Shown here: positions 44,000 to 53,481 of the stretch, one piece after another | Layout of the letters: each line of letters opens with the position of its first letter | How positions within the stretch are numbered: position 1 is the first letter of the stretch | Origin: DASZYT01 sp035545275 | GTDB taxonomy: Bacteria; Patescibacteriota; Saccharimonadia; Saccharimonadales; UBA4665 | DNA: 64,000 nucleotides | NCBI GenBank assembly: GCA_035545275.1 | Contig: DASZYT010000004.1 | Location: 1-64,000 of the forward strand | Direction: 5' to 3' | Program-made: the position numbers and the translations under genes | Notes under the pieces: model-generated | The model's input: only the letters and a program-made list of their open reading frames with translations | Databases searched by the model: none | What the model was told of the DNA's origin: nothing

Positions 44000-44716
44000 C
44001 TATTGTCCCGTCGTTTGGTTAGAGCCGGTTTTGCCGTTGAATAAAACGGTCGGCTTATCTAGCTGTGAGCGTGTCGTAATAAAGTTCTTCGGTACGTCCA
44101 GCTTGGCGGCTTTTTGGATATCAAACAAATCGGGGTTGTAGCTGCAGGTCAGCGTGTAATACACGCTGCCGTCTTGGTTGTAGCCGAAGTCAGACAGCAC
44201 AACGTCACTAAACGCTTTTTGTTCGTTTGACGCGTCGCCGTTCACCGAGTACTTGGTGTATTTGAGGGTGTCGGCAAACTGGTTGACGGTGTAGAGGGTC
44301 GTGGCCGTGCCCTTGATGCTGATTGTGTAGGCGGTAAAGTCTACTTGCAAGGTGCCGATCGAAGCGTCTTTAGGAGTCAATTCGGTAAGAAAGCCGGGGT
44401 CCTTGTCGTGCCCTACCAACAACGATGCCAATGGTTTTTGCGCATCCAGCGACGGCAAACTATTGAGCTGGTTCTGGATGGTTAGTACCTTGTTGAGGTT
44501 GGTGTTTTGCTGCAGCTTGCGAGTCGTGGTCTTGATGTCGTTGTTGAGGTCACTGATGTGCTTGGCCTGCAGGCCTTTCACGTTCAAGAGCAGTAAAACC
44601 ATTATGAGCACCGACACGGCCGTCACTGCGCCAGCAATCAATGTCACAAGCTGCCGGTAGCGCCGGGCTTTGATATATTCCAGCTTTACGTCGGGCAGAA
44701 GGTTTAGCTGTATCAT
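44000..44716 (-). CDS. pilN: PilN-like alignment protein
   Basis: A 238-residue protein. The N-terminal INLLPD-type motif appears as MIQLNLLPDVKLEY, which binds PilM. One helix (about 26-46), a coiled coil and a C-terminal domain follow. The ATG overlaps the pilM stop by 4 nt. Confidence 0.88.
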   Translation of the reverse strand: MIQLNLLPDVKLEYIKARRYRQLVTLIAGAVTAVSVLIMVLLLLNVKGLQAKHISDLNNDIKTTTRKLQQNTNLNKVLTIQNQLNSLPSLDAQKPLASLLVGHDKDPGFLTELTPKDASIGTLQVDFTAYTISIKGTATTLYTVNQFADTLKYTKYSVNGDASNEQKAFSDVVLSDFGYNQDGSVYYTLTCSYNPDLFDIQKAAKLDVPKNFITTRSQLDKPTVLFNGKTGSNQTTGQ

Positions 44717-45753
44717 TCTTGCCTCTCCGCCAGCCCTGCAGCCACACTAAAATGGTTGGATATGGCTAGTAGTTCGTTTTGCCGCTCCGGCGGGAACGAG
44801 ACGTTGTGCCACGCATTACCAATTTCCACGTTAATGCCAAATTTGTTGGCAATATACAGGGGGAATTCCGGCAGTGCCGATGCGCCGCCCGTCACAATAA
44901 TACGTTCGAGTTTGACATCGGTGTAGCGAGTTACAAAGAATTTGATGGACTTCTCGATTTCGCTCGTCAGCATGTCAATGGTGCCAATGATGGCTTGATA
45001 TACTTGCCCTTCCAGCTTTTCTTTGCTGAGTCCAAACTTAAACACAAATTGCTGAGCTTGCTTTTCGTCAACGTTCAAGTTTTGCATACCAGCTCGCACA
45101 ATAGATTCTGTACCCACCGGGATGGCTCGGATAAGTCGCGGGGAGCCGTTCAGCATAACTACCAGGTCGGTGGCTTTTGTGCCAATGTCCAGCACGAGTT
45201 CGGCAGTTGTGTTGTCGGGGCTCGTAACCGCTCGTGCCAGAGCCATGCTGTCGGGTTCAAAAGCAATTACGTTGAGCCCAATGGCTTCCAACATGTCGAG
45301 GCGTTGTTCGGCAAATTCGTTGGATACGCTCGACAGCAACACCTCTACCTTGGTCTTGTCGGCCGGCGAATCGCCCAAGACGGCCCAATCTACTTTTGAT
45401 TCGGAAATAGGCGTAGGAATGAGTGAATCGGCCTGGTACTTGATGGTTTTGGCCAGTTCGTCGGGCGATAAACGGTCCATGTCCACAACGGTAGTAAACA
45501 CGCGCTGAGCTGGTAGCCCTATCGCCGCATTCATCGTGCTCACACCAGACTTACCTACCAGTTCTTTGATAATCTGGGCCAGCTTCTGCTGGTCTACCTT
45601 GGAGTCGCTCACCGCTATTTTGGTATCTACCGGTACATACGCGTAGCGCACCAGCGACTTGGTGGGGCCGCTGCCATGCAGTTGCACAAGCCGTACTGCA
45701 GAGGTACCGATATCCAATCCAAAAAAATCAGACACACCAGAAAGCAAACTCAC
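44713..45753 (-). CDS. pilM: Actin-like pilus assembly ATPase
   Basis: A 346-residue PilM of the actin fold. Phosphate-binding FGLDIGTSAVRLVQL lies near the N-terminus, and VLDIGTKATDLVV and IIVTGGASALPEF complete the nucleotide site. The start is GTG with AAAGGAGG 7-8 nt upstream. It is first of the pilMNO-(77 aa)-pilB-pilT-pilC operon. Confidence 0.92.
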   Translation of the reverse strand: MSLLSGVSDFFGLDIGTSAVRLVQLHGSGPTKSLVRYAYVPVDTKIAVSDSKVDQQKLAQIIKELVGKSGVSTMNAAIGLPAQRVFTTVVDMDRLSPDELAKTIKYQADSLIPTPISESKVDWAVLGDSPADKTKVEVLLSSVSNEFAEQRLDMLEAIGLNVIAFEPDSMALARAVTSPDNTTAELVLDIGTKATDLVVMLNGSPRLIRAIPVGTESIVRAGMQNLNVDEKQAQQFVFKFGLSKEKLEGQVYQAIIGTIDMLTSEIEKSIKFFVTRYTDVKLERIIVTGGASALPEFPLYIANKFGINVEIGNAWHNVSFPPERQNELLAISNHFSVAAGLAERQE

Positions 45754-45906
45754 AATGCTCGCCTCCTTTGTGCCCTGGGCAGGTATTTCATCATTTCAAG
45801 TAATCTGTTTTTGATTTCTAGCATCTAGCCACCCTTGGATGATAGGAGCCACTCAGGACTCTTCCCGGCAATTATACCATAAGCGCTACCCCGCGTGGCA
45901 AGTGGT
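45754..45906. other. Gap between the giant surface gene and pilM, no gene seen
   Basis: About 150 nt that should hold the pilM promoter and the end of the upstream transcript. I could not find a clear promoter or terminator. Confidence 0.35.
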
Positions 45907-48900
45907 TTACAGCACGGGCGGCAAGCTGGTGATAGCGTCGTATTTGAGAGCATTTTGCGAGGCGGCGTTTTGCAGCGATAGCGTGAGCCAGAAGGCTGGG
46001 TTGTAGTTGAATATCTCGCCTGCATGAGTTGCTGTAGTCGTAATGGTGCAGTTGTGCGAAGCGTCCGGAGATGAGCCGTCGGGGCACGAGTAGCTAACTG
46101 TTGCCTTGCACTTATTACCCGCGACGGTATCGGGCGCGGTGCACGTGTAATAGCTCGAGGATGTCGACTTGCTGCGGGTACGCTTGGCATATCCGCTGGC
46201 ACACTTTCCTGAAACATAGGTGAACTGCTGGGTGTCGGTGTTGCCGCCGTTAGCGCCGTATGTTATGCCACACCCTTGCGAGTCGGCGCTCCAGCCACTC
46301 CATGGGCCATATGACGTGCTGCCCCCGTGGTATTGAGCGGCTCCGCAATAGCCATTGGTGTCGGGCACCCCGCCATTGGCACACCTCAGCGACGAGTTAG
46401 CCGCAACCGTAACTGTGCCAGATGTAGAGTCTGTTTCGTTGGGGTGAGCGGCGCGCAGTGAAGCATTTTCGTGATACGGATCGCCGCCCTCACTCGGGCC
46501 CGTACGTAGCAGTTCGATGTTGTTTGCAATGAAGCTACCATTCACCACCAATTGGTTATAACAAGCGTTGAACCAGTTGTTGTTCGGCGAGGCAGCCGAG
46601 GATGCTTCTGAGCAGTCAGACAAAACGCCGTTAGATGGACTGGTTGGATCGGTGGGCTCAGCGATATAAATGCCGTCTAGCTGCGTGACGTTATTACTGA
46701 TATTGATATTACCCTTCACCACCAAAACAAAGCTTGGGATGTCATTGATGCTGCTGTACGATGCGGTGTTGTCGTCACAGCCGCTGCGTGTGAAACAAAT
46801 ATTACTCGTAATATTCACGGTGCCGGTAGCATATATCACCACGTGTTTGCCGGTGTCGAGGTGCCCCCCGTTGATGGTGGTTGTGCCGGCCAAATTGTAT
46901 GACCCGTTATAGCTAGGAGTAATCGTAATGGGGCCCGTGAGATTCGATATGCCGCTGCCGGTCGGCTTGTCAGCATAGTAGTCAGGAATACAAGGTGGAG
47001 GCGTTCCAAAATCGGTTGCAAATACGTTGCCCGATGGGCTGGTACCGGTGTTGGCAAACGATAATCCTACCGTGTTGCCGCTGGTTGCCGGGCTGGCATT
47101 CGGGTTGTTCTGATCGCTGGCCACACCCTTGATAGTATTGAGCGCCATAAGCGAATATTGCGCCCCAGCGCCTGCATACGCGTCAGACGCGTCCCCGGTG
47201 TATGGGTTGGGTGCATAGGCCGAATCGCTGTTGGCATTCCAGCCGTACACCCCTGCACTCGTTGACGCTGCGCTGGCCTGGCAAGAGCTGGCCGCCCCAT
47301 TGACGACCTCAAAGGTGTTGCCAGCCGATATATCGCCACCAAATACCTTAAAGTACGGCTCGTTAACTACCGGCGAACTACAAACCGAACTTGAGGTTAT
47401 TTGTCCAGAAGGAGCAGCGGTGCCTGCTTGCCCGTTTTGTATCGTCCCGTCGCTATTCGCATCGCCTCTCTGCGGAGAAATTGTAAACGTCGCACACACT
47501 ATATCACCCGGACGCAGCTGGCTTGCGGCGTTCCCTACACGATCATTCACAGATACAACGGGGCTGGCCGTCCCCTCACAGTTAATAGTGGTACTACCCC
47601 CGCAGGAGGTATTGACTGATGTAGAGGCACTCAGCGGATACGTGCTGCCGTCAGGGTGGCGGATGGTGTAACTGACGCTGTCGCCGAGCCCGTTGACACT
47701 CAGCGTGCCCCGTTTACTGCCGCCCTTGTCTCCCCATAAATGCACGGTTATGGTGCCCGCTTGGCTAGCTTTACTGGGATTTTCATAATTATCTAGGCTC
47801 GTGCTATTCGCTGTTGCCGTGTCTACATTGAAATGTATAGGATAACACTCACCTATACTCCCGTTAGCGGTAAAGGGACCCCAGGGTGCGGAACCGCTGC
47901 TAGGGCCTGAGCCGTTAGGCGTCGGGCTCCAAGAGCCATCGGGCAGAAGTGGATACGTATTGCTGGCGTAATTTGTGGTGTACGTAACGGTTACTTGGTT
48001 CGGGTCATAAGGAAACGCCTGAACAGAGGGGCTAAAGTCTACATAAATTGTCACTGGGCCCGTACCACCAATAGGCGAACTGGGGGTATAGTTTAAGTTT
48101 GCCCCAGTATTAGTATCCTGCACGCTCGTAATGTTGTAGCCGGTAACATATCTGACTGTTTTTGTCTTGCCATCAGCGCTCACAGTGGTTGTATTACCGG
48201 TCTGTGGCGTAAGAGTCACAGCGACCTTGGTAGCATCCACGCCCGGCTGCATCGGGCAAGCCACCGGCGTACCACCGCCGCCGGGGCTACACGAAGAACT
48301 GACAGTCCCCGTAGTGCCTATTTGCGGATTGTCGTTATTAAGGTTGCCGCTCTTGTCGATACCTATGGCGTACACCTTGACCGTATACGTAGTGGTTAGT
48401 GGGTATCTGCTTGTATCCCAGGCCACGCTAAAACCGTGGTTATTACCTACACCAGGATTTGCGGCGCCTACATCAGGCCTGGATCCGTTAGCAGTAATTC
48501 TCCGCCACGGTGATCCATTAACATATATATCGACAAAAATTGCTTGAGTAGGCACACTTTTATCAAAGGCCCATCCTTGTATGGTGGTGCAATACGTATC
48601 CACGTTGCCTTGGGGCGGTGGATCAGTAGGAACTTGTATACCTGGCAGACTACCTACAGGGTTACCGCAATTGTCTTTCAGGGCATATACTGGCGTACCG
48701 TTATAATAAAATATTACTGCGGCATGAGGCCCTCCCTCAGAGAAAAATGCATCATCGTTATAACCCTTTTGATAACCGGAATTAACCGAGTAGGGGTAAG
48801 AGAGAACGTAATTGATGGTAACCGCACTTTGATTTATGGCATTTTCCCAGTCCTGTAAGTAGGTATTGCCGGTTGCAGGATTGGTTTGACTAAGAGAAGC

Positions 48901-49272
48901 CGCCGTCGAGCCGGCACCCGGCCCGTTCAACCCTATCATCGTATTGATAATAAAAGCTGCACCGACTCCGTCTCTGCCCCCGCCATTTAACTTTCCCTTT
49001 ATAAAGTTGATGAAGTTCGTTTTGCCAGCATTTCCATTTGTGCCGGTATCAAAGGAAGCCGGGTTTGGGAACCCCCCTGCTATTACCTGACCGTAGGCGC
49101 AGTTAGTGCCGCCTGGGCCACATATCGCCGCGACGTTATTATTGTAAAAGTATCCATGATCGAGTGCCCTGCCCCCTAAGTCGGCCGACGCAAAGTTATG
49201 CATGATACCAAAGGCACCAATAACAGTAGCGAAAAATATAAATGTATAGAATAGCTTTTTAAACGTGCGCAT
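45907..49272 (-). CDS. Giant secreted surface protein
   Basis: A 1121-residue protein with a signal peptide (residues 1-30, ending NFASA). Residues about 224-312 form a module of the kind IQGWAFDKSV...FVDIYVNG...SRPDVGAANPGVGNNHGF, which is common in secreted cell-wall proteins of Actinobacteria. Beta-rich, Cys-containing regions follow, including a stretch with repeated IYATGTVNITSN-type strands resembling a beta helix. A large adhesin is likely; it lies between the pil operon and its 5' partner. It starts right after the stop of the upstream gene (TAGATG), so the two are coupled. The C-terminus shows no sorting signal. Confidence 0.7.
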   Translation of the reverse strand: MRTFKKLFYTFIFFATVIGAFGIMHNFASADLGGRALDHGYFYNNNVAAICGPGGTNCAYGQVIAGGFPNPASFDTGTNGNAGKTNFINFIKGKLNGGGRDGVGAAFIINTMIGLNGPGAGSTAASLSQTNPATGNTYLQDWENAINQSAVTINYVLSYPYSVNSGYQKGYNDDAFFSEGGPHAAVIFYYNGTPVYALKDNCGNPVGSLPGIQVPTDPPPQGNVDTYCTTIQGWAFDKSVPTQAIFVDIYVNGSPWRRITANGSRPDVGAANPGVGNNHGFSVAWDTSRYPLTTTYTVKVYAIGIDKSGNLNNDNPQIGTTGTVSSSCSPGGGGTPVACPMQPGVDATKVAVTLTPQTGNTTTVSADGKTKTVRYVTGYNITSVQDTNTGANLNYTPSSPIGGTGPVTIYVDFSPSVQAFPYDPNQVTVTYTTNYASNTYPLLPDGSWSPTPNGSGPSSGSAPWGPFTANGSIGECYPIHFNVDTATANSTSLDNYENPSKASQAGTITVHLWGDKGGSKRGTLSVNGLGDSVSYTIRHPDGSTYPLSASTSVNTSCGGSTTINCEGTASPVVSVNDRVGNAASQLRPGDIVCATFTISPQRGDANSDGTIQNGQAGTAAPSGQITSSSVCSSPVVNEPYFKVFGGDISAGNTFEVVNGAASSCQASAASTSAGVYGWNANSDSAYAPNPYTGDASDAYAGAGAQYSLMALNTIKGVASDQNNPNASPATSGNTVGLSFANTGTSPSGNVFATDFGTPPPCIPDYYADKPTGSGISNLTGPITITPSYNGSYNLAGTTTINGGHLDTGKHVVIYATGTVNITSNICFTRSGCDDNTASYSSINDIPSFVLVVKGNINISNNVTQLDGIYIAEPTDPTSPSNGVLSDCSEASSAASPNNNWFNACYNQLVVNGSFIANNIELLRTGPSEGGDPYHENASLRAAHPNETDSTSGTVTVAANSSLRCANGGVPDTNGYCGAAQYHGGSTSYGPWSGWSADSQGCGITYGANGGNTDTQQFTYVSGKCASGYAKRTRSKSTSSSYYTCTAPDTVAGNKCKATVSYSCPDGSSPDASHNCTITTTATHAGEIFNYNPAFWLTLSLQNAASQNALKYDAITSLPPVL

Positions 49273-49851
49273 CTATTTGCTCAAGTCTTTAATTTTTTGA
49301 GTATATTCCGCTATGTCACTATCATAGGGCAGATTTGATTGTTTCATCCTGTTGTTGGCAGTTGTGTAGTACTTGATAGCCGTCGTTTTGTCACCCGAAA
49401 GTTCGGCACTCTGCGCAATGAGCACCGCCGAACCGATTGTAGAATGTAAAGTCTCTGCCTGGCGTGCATATTTGAGCGCATTGGCGTAGTCTTTGTTGTT
49501 CAGGGCCAAGGACGCTTTGTTTATATAAACATCGCTCTTTTGGGCAGCGCTGATAGCAACACTAAGTTGAGAATCAAGGTACTTTTGCCCCTGCTGATAG
49601 CCCGATTTATTTACTTCAGTCAAAGCTTCATTAAATGCAACTTCCTGGGAAACGGCCCGTGGTTTTGAGCCATGAGTTGCCCAATACCATACGCCCACGC
49701 CGGCAGCACCAACCACTAGTATCAATACGGCAAGCATCCAGGGTCGCCAAACTTTTTTGAGACCGCGCAGAGGTGCCCCCAAACCACCACGGCCTTTGAC
49801 CGATGTGGCTACCACGGCAGTATTGTCAGGCGTTTTTTGTGATTGGTCCAT
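49273..49851 (-). CDS. Membrane-anchored TPR-like protein
   Basis: A 192-residue protein counted from MDQSQKTPDN. A cytoplasmic N-terminus of about 35 residues, one helix (about 36-58) and an extracytoplasmic helical part with two to three TPR-like units (ASLALNNKDYANALKYARQAETLHS and AELSGDKTTAIKYYTTANN). It probably assists the giant surface protein encoded directly downstream. The start is uncertain because an in-frame TTG lies two codons upstream. Confidence 0.65.
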   Translation of the reverse strand: MDQSQKTPDNTAVVATSVKGRGGLGAPLRGLKKVWRPWMLAVLILVVGAAGVGVWYWATHGSKPRAVSQEVAFNEALTEVNKSGYQQGQKYLDSQLSVAISAAQKSDVYINKASLALNNKDYANALKYARQAETLHSTIGSAVLIAQSAELSGDKTTAIKYYTTANNRMKQSNLPYDSDIAEYTQKIKDLSK

Positions 49852-49995
49852 GTACAACGTTGCTCACCCAAGCTTAAGCTTTAGCTTGATGATAGCAAAC
49901 TCTGGGCCAAAGTACTATGCCCTACGTCTTTGTTAACTTTGTTGGGTTAGTTGATGGCAATAGTCTCGCACTCTCAAACTCAACAAAGTGTGAAG

Positions 49996-50010
49996 ACAGC
50001 CAGATTGCTA
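49996..50010 (+). repeat. Left 15-bp inverted repeat of the sortase cassette
   Basis: ACAGCCAGATTGCTA, repeated as its exact reverse complement at 52826-52840. Both copies are intergenic and flank the sortase/substrate pair. The gap 49852-50126 holds no gene I can support; it also has an ACTTTGTTG/CAACAAAGT stem. Confidence 0.6.
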
Positions 50011-50126
50011 TTCTATCCCGAAGGGATAGCGGCGTCGTATTCATACAGTCCAGCCGAGGCCGGAGGGGTCGAAAAAATTCACGGACAAATCCATGAACCT
50101 CGTCGCCCCTCCGGCAGCTCGGATGA

Positions 50127-50942
50127 CTACGCCAACGTTGCACCTGTGATGGCAAAGTACACAACGGTGTTGTCTTTGTGAGACGAACCGTCTACGGTGC
50201 CACTACAGGTGATGAACGCAGCGCGCGCTCCTGCCGGCGGATGAGCCATAGCGTTCATGAACGCCGTAGGGTAATCCTTGGGCAGGTTTGCCTGGACAGC
50301 GATGACCTGGAGATGAATGACGAGACCGTCACCCTCCACCATGGCCGTCTGACCGGGCTTGAGTTCTCCGAGACGGTTAAACACCCCGAAGCCCCCGATT
50401 TGGTGATGACCCATGAAGACGGCCATACCGGGCTGCCCCAGCTGTGCACCCGTCTTCCACCAAACGACGTGATACATGTCGTCTGGTATGGGGTAATGCC
50501 AGGCGTAGTATCCCTGGTGAGGGTCCTTTGACCATTGACTGGCCTTGGCCTCCACACCGGCATTGATGCCGATGCTAGGGACAAACACCTGTGTTGGCAC
50601 AATCGGCCGAACCGATACTGCTTGCGGCGTTGCCGTCGCTAGCGGTGCAGCCGAGTTGGTGCTTGGTGATGCACTAGGTGACGGTGACGTCACCTCCTTC
50701 CCTGTCGGTGTCACGACCGGCGTTGACGGTACTGGGGACGGTGAGTTCACCGCCTCCGTTGCCGTTGTTGCCGGGAGCGACGGGGGTACTGGTGCCGCTG
50801 CCGCTGCGCGTGCCGCGTTCGACTGGTGGACAAGCCACTCGCCGTACGTTGCACAGCTTAAAGCAACGACCACCAGCACCCCCACGATGGCCTGGAGTAG
50901 TCGCTTACGCCTCGCGGCGATATGCGACGACACCGTAACCAC
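50127..50942 (-). CDS. Class E/F-type sortase
   Basis: A 271-residue sortase with an N-terminal anchor helix (about 13-35) and a Pro/Ser/Thr-rich linker (about 45-110). The beta-barrel catalytic domain follows, with VFMGHHQ (catalytic His near 179) and AFITCSG (Cys246). The conserved Arg expected near the end is not visible: the region reads SSHKDNTVVYF, with Lys256 as the only nearby base. Activity may therefore be altered. The start overlaps the substrate gene by 38 nt. The cassette is clearly GC-richer than neighbouring genes. Confidence 0.85.
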   Translation of the reverse strand: MVTVSSHIAARRKRLLQAIVGVLVVVALSCATYGEWLVHQSNAARAAAAAPVPPSLPATTATEAVNSPSPVPSTPVVTPTGKEVTSPSPSASPSTNSAAPLATATPQAVSVRPIVPTQVFVPSIGINAGVEAKASQWSKDPHQGYYAWHYPIPDDMYHVVWWKTGAQLGQPGMAVFMGHHQIGGFGVFNRLGELKPGQTAMVEGDGLVIHLQVIAVQANLPKDYPTAFMNAMAHPPAGARAAFITCSGTVDGSSHKDNTVVYFAITGATLA

Positions 50943-52641
50943 CGACTACAAGCAGCAAGATGCCGCCGACCGCGAACCACGTCATGGGGCGCTGCCATAT
51001 GGACAGATAGCCGTCGGTGGCTGGAGGAAGCGGCTGTTGCGGTGTACCAGTTGGCGGCGTGACCTTCGGTCCGGGAGCTTCCGTGCACCCCGTGACGTGC
51101 TTGACGCCCAACACGGCATCAGCCGCGCCGTTCACCACGATGGTTGCGCCATCGGGCACGTGCGTGAGCTGCTTGTTCCACACGTCACCAGTCATGTTGT
51201 GCGACGCCCACTTGACGCCGTTCACCAGTGCTTGCACCTCGAAAGACTCAGTCGACCCAGTCGAGTCAACCGTGACGTTCGCGGTCGCGTAGCCGTTCTC
51301 CGCACACGCGAAGGTGATGTTGGCCGTAGCCTTGATCACCAGTGTCGGCGGTGTAACCGGCGGTGGGCAGATGCCGACCGTGACCGACACGTGTGCCGAT
51401 TTCTGCTCGTTGCTGGAAACAACGAACACGGTGTATGTGCCTGACTTGAGACCAGTCACGCTACCCGGTACCGATGCGCCGTCAGCGACGTCAATCTGCT
51501 GCTCCTTGACGACCGTGTTGCCCATGAGGGTAACGACGGTGTCGTGGTCGGTGCCGGCCCCATCCTTGGGGTTGACAGCCGTCCAATTGAGCGAACCGCT
51601 TGCGCCGTTGCTGGCGGAGCAGCTGCCGGCCGAAGCCGAAAGCTGCGGAGCGCCTGCCTGCGGCGGAGGCGGCTGCTCGCAAGAACCGAAGTCCTTGGTG
51701 ATGCGAGTGGTGTAGCCGTTCGCGAACTTCCGGTCCCCGTAGGTCCCATTGTGGAAGTCCGTGATGACTTCACCGACGCCACTGTCGCCCTGCATCACGA
51801 TCGTGCCGCAGAGCTGTCCTTCGCCCGTTCCGGACGATGGCAGCGTCGCCGACTCCGAGAAGGTCTGGGGGCGACCCGTTCCCGTCAAGGTGTCAGTGTG
51901 ATGATCGAGCAGCACCTGCGTCTGGAGCGTCGCCCCAGGCTGCATGTACAACGCGTTGAACGGATTGCTCGTGCAACCCTCGGGGATGTTGGCCGTGCCG
52001 GTAGCGACGATGGTGTCGCCGGGCTTGGCTGCCGTAAGGGCCTTCGTGTAGTTGGAGTAGGTCGTCGTGCCGATCTTGAACACGACGTTCGAGTACCAGG
52101 CCAGCGACGAAGCATCGCTGTCCTTCTTGCACACCGGCGGTGGGGTCGCCTTGGTGACCTTCACCGGGCCGACGGGTCCAAAGTTCTGGTTGTCAGGCGC
52201 GCTGGAGTCATCCAGGAAGCCCGTGACTGTAATGGTCTTGGGACCCTTCGCTGACGGCGTGGTGGTCGCGAGCAAAACGTCCGCGTCCATTGTGCCATCC
52301 GCTTTGGATGCCGGTTCCTCGTCGGTCGCGTACTTGATCGACGAAGTGTCAGTGCTGTACGTAACGCCGTCGTTCCCTGTCGCATTGACGCCGAATTCCT
52401 CGTTCGGCGCAAAGCCCGTGCCGGTGAGGTGGATCGTCATCTCGGTCTTGTCGGCTGACAAAACGGCGGAGGTGACGTTGGCGTTAGCCGGTGGGAGTGG
52501 TGACGCTGCGGCGGTACCAGCGCTGGCGACGAGGCCTGCGCTAGTGCCTGCGAGGGCTCCTGCAGTTGCAAGAGAGGCAAGAAATCGCCTCTCTTTCTTA
52601 CCCCATTTGCTGGGGCGGTTGAAGTGCGCCATGCGTAACAT
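50905..52641 (-). CDS. Secreted protein with LPPAT sorting signal
   Basis: A 578-residue surface protein. A long signal peptide (about 1-46, ending GTAAAS) precedes an extracellular part with Ig-like segments (TEMTIHLTGTGFAPNEEF, PGDTIVATGT). The C-terminus has LPPAT at 538-542, then a membrane helix and RREA, the layout of a sortase substrate. The overlap with the sortase gene makes the pairing very likely. AGGAGGAGGG precedes the start ATG. Confidence 0.82.
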   Translation of the reverse strand: MLRMAHFNRPSKWGKKERRFLASLATAGALAGTSAGLVASAGTAAASPLPPANANVTSAVLSADKTEMTIHLTGTGFAPNEEFGVNATGNDGVTYSTDTSSIKYATDEEPASKADGTMDADVLLATTTPSAKGPKTITVTGFLDDSSAPDNQNFGPVGPVKVTKATPPPVCKKDSDASSLAWYSNVVFKIGTTTYSNYTKALTAAKPGDTIVATGTANIPEGCTSNPFNALYMQPGATLQTQVLLDHHTDTLTGTGRPQTFSESATLPSSGTGEGQLCGTIVMQGDSGVGEVITDFHNGTYGDRKFANGYTTRITKDFGSCEQPPPPQAGAPQLSASAGSCSASNGASGSLNWTAVNPKDGAGTDHDTVVTLMGNTVVKEQQIDVADGASVPGSVTGLKSGTYTVFVVSSNEQKSAHVSVTVGICPPPVTPPTLVIKATANITFACAENGYATANVTVDSTGSTESFEVQALVNGVKWASHNMTGDVWNKQLTHVPDGATIVVNGAADAVLGVKHVTGCTEAPGPKVTPPTGTPQQPLPPATDGYLSIWQRPMTWFAVGGILLLVVGGYGVVAYRREA

Positions 52642-53047
52642 GTCGCCCTCCTCCTTCCAAACTAGAAGTTAGCTCGCGCGATTTGCCGAGCCGTGGCTCC
52701 CTGTTGCTTCCTTGCAACAATTTTGCATCCATACTTTGTTGGGAACGAGCAAAGCACCACCCAGGTGTCCTGCCCTAGTCGTTCCCAACAGAGTTAGCAA
52801 ACTATATGTGTAAACACGATTTGTTTAGCAATCTGGCTGTTAACGTGCGAATTTTAGACAGTGGCGAACCCGGATGGGCTCAAGCCTCCAAAACTCCAAA
52901 ATTGCCATGCTATTTTACCCCAAAATGCTTATTTTGTCAATCTGTTACCCTTCTGTGTTGGGCGCTTCTCCCTATTCTTATGAAAAAATTAACTGTCTTG
53001 CCGCCTATCATAGGCCATACTATCCCTCTGTTAACTAAGGAGGATAT
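52642..53047. other. Divergent intergenic region with long stem-loop
   Basis: Between the sortase substrate (minus) and the SPW gene (plus). TGTTGGGAACGA (52737-52748) pairs perfectly with TCGTTCCCAACA (52779-52790), with an inner CACC/GGTG. It would lie in the minus-strand leader of the substrate gene. The right inverted repeat (52826-52840) is here too. No coding sequence is supported. Confidence 0.5.
52826..52840 (-). repeat. Right 15-bp inverted repeat of the sortase cassette
   Basis: Exact reverse complement of 49996-50010. The two copies are 2.8 kb apart. Confidence 0.6.
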
Positions 53048-53425
53048 ATGGAGATAACGGACGTGGAAGATCAAGCACAGCTAGCCCAAGCCCGCTCCTT
53101 GAGCACTATAAATTTCCTCATTGGCCTATGGCTGGTGGCAGCACCCTTTGCGCTCGGCTATACCACATCGGTAGCATACTGGAGCGAGATAGTGACCGGT
53201 GCGCTCATTGCCCTCTTTAGCCTTGCGCACTTGGCGTCCCCCCGCATGAATAGTGCCAGCTGGTTTAACAGCGTAGCCGGCATTTGGCTTATTATTTCGC
53301 CGTTCATCTTGGGATATATTGCAGCTGCCGCCTATTGGAATGAGATTATTTTTGGCATCGTGGTAACTGTTCTGAGCTTTTCAAACGTCGGCACCGTCAG
53401 CCACCGTACCCACCACCAGACTTGA
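53048..53425 (+). CDS. SPW-repeat membrane protein
   Basis: A 125-residue membrane protein with two SPW units: LIGLWLVAAPFALGY...AYWSEIVTGALIAL and VAGIWLIISPFILGY...AYWNEIIFGIVVTV. Four helices are expected. The family function is unknown. AAGGAGG lies 7 nt before the ATG, and a strong terminator follows. Confidence 0.85.
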   Translation: MEITDVEDQAQLAQARSLSTINFLIGLWLVAAPFALGYTTSVAYWSEIVTGALIALFSLAHLASPRMNSASWFNSVAGIWLIISPFILGYIAAAAYWNEIIFGIVVTVLSFSNVGTVSHRTHHQT

Positions 53426-53450
53426 CCACACCTGTTTACTCCTATTTTTA

Positions 53451-53474
53451 AGCGCCCCGCAGAGGGCGCTTTTT
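53451..53474 (+). terminator. Terminator of the SPW gene
   Basis: AGCGCCC/GGGCGCT with a 6-nt loop, followed by TTTTT. Confidence 0.9.
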
Positions 53475-53481
53475 CATACTA

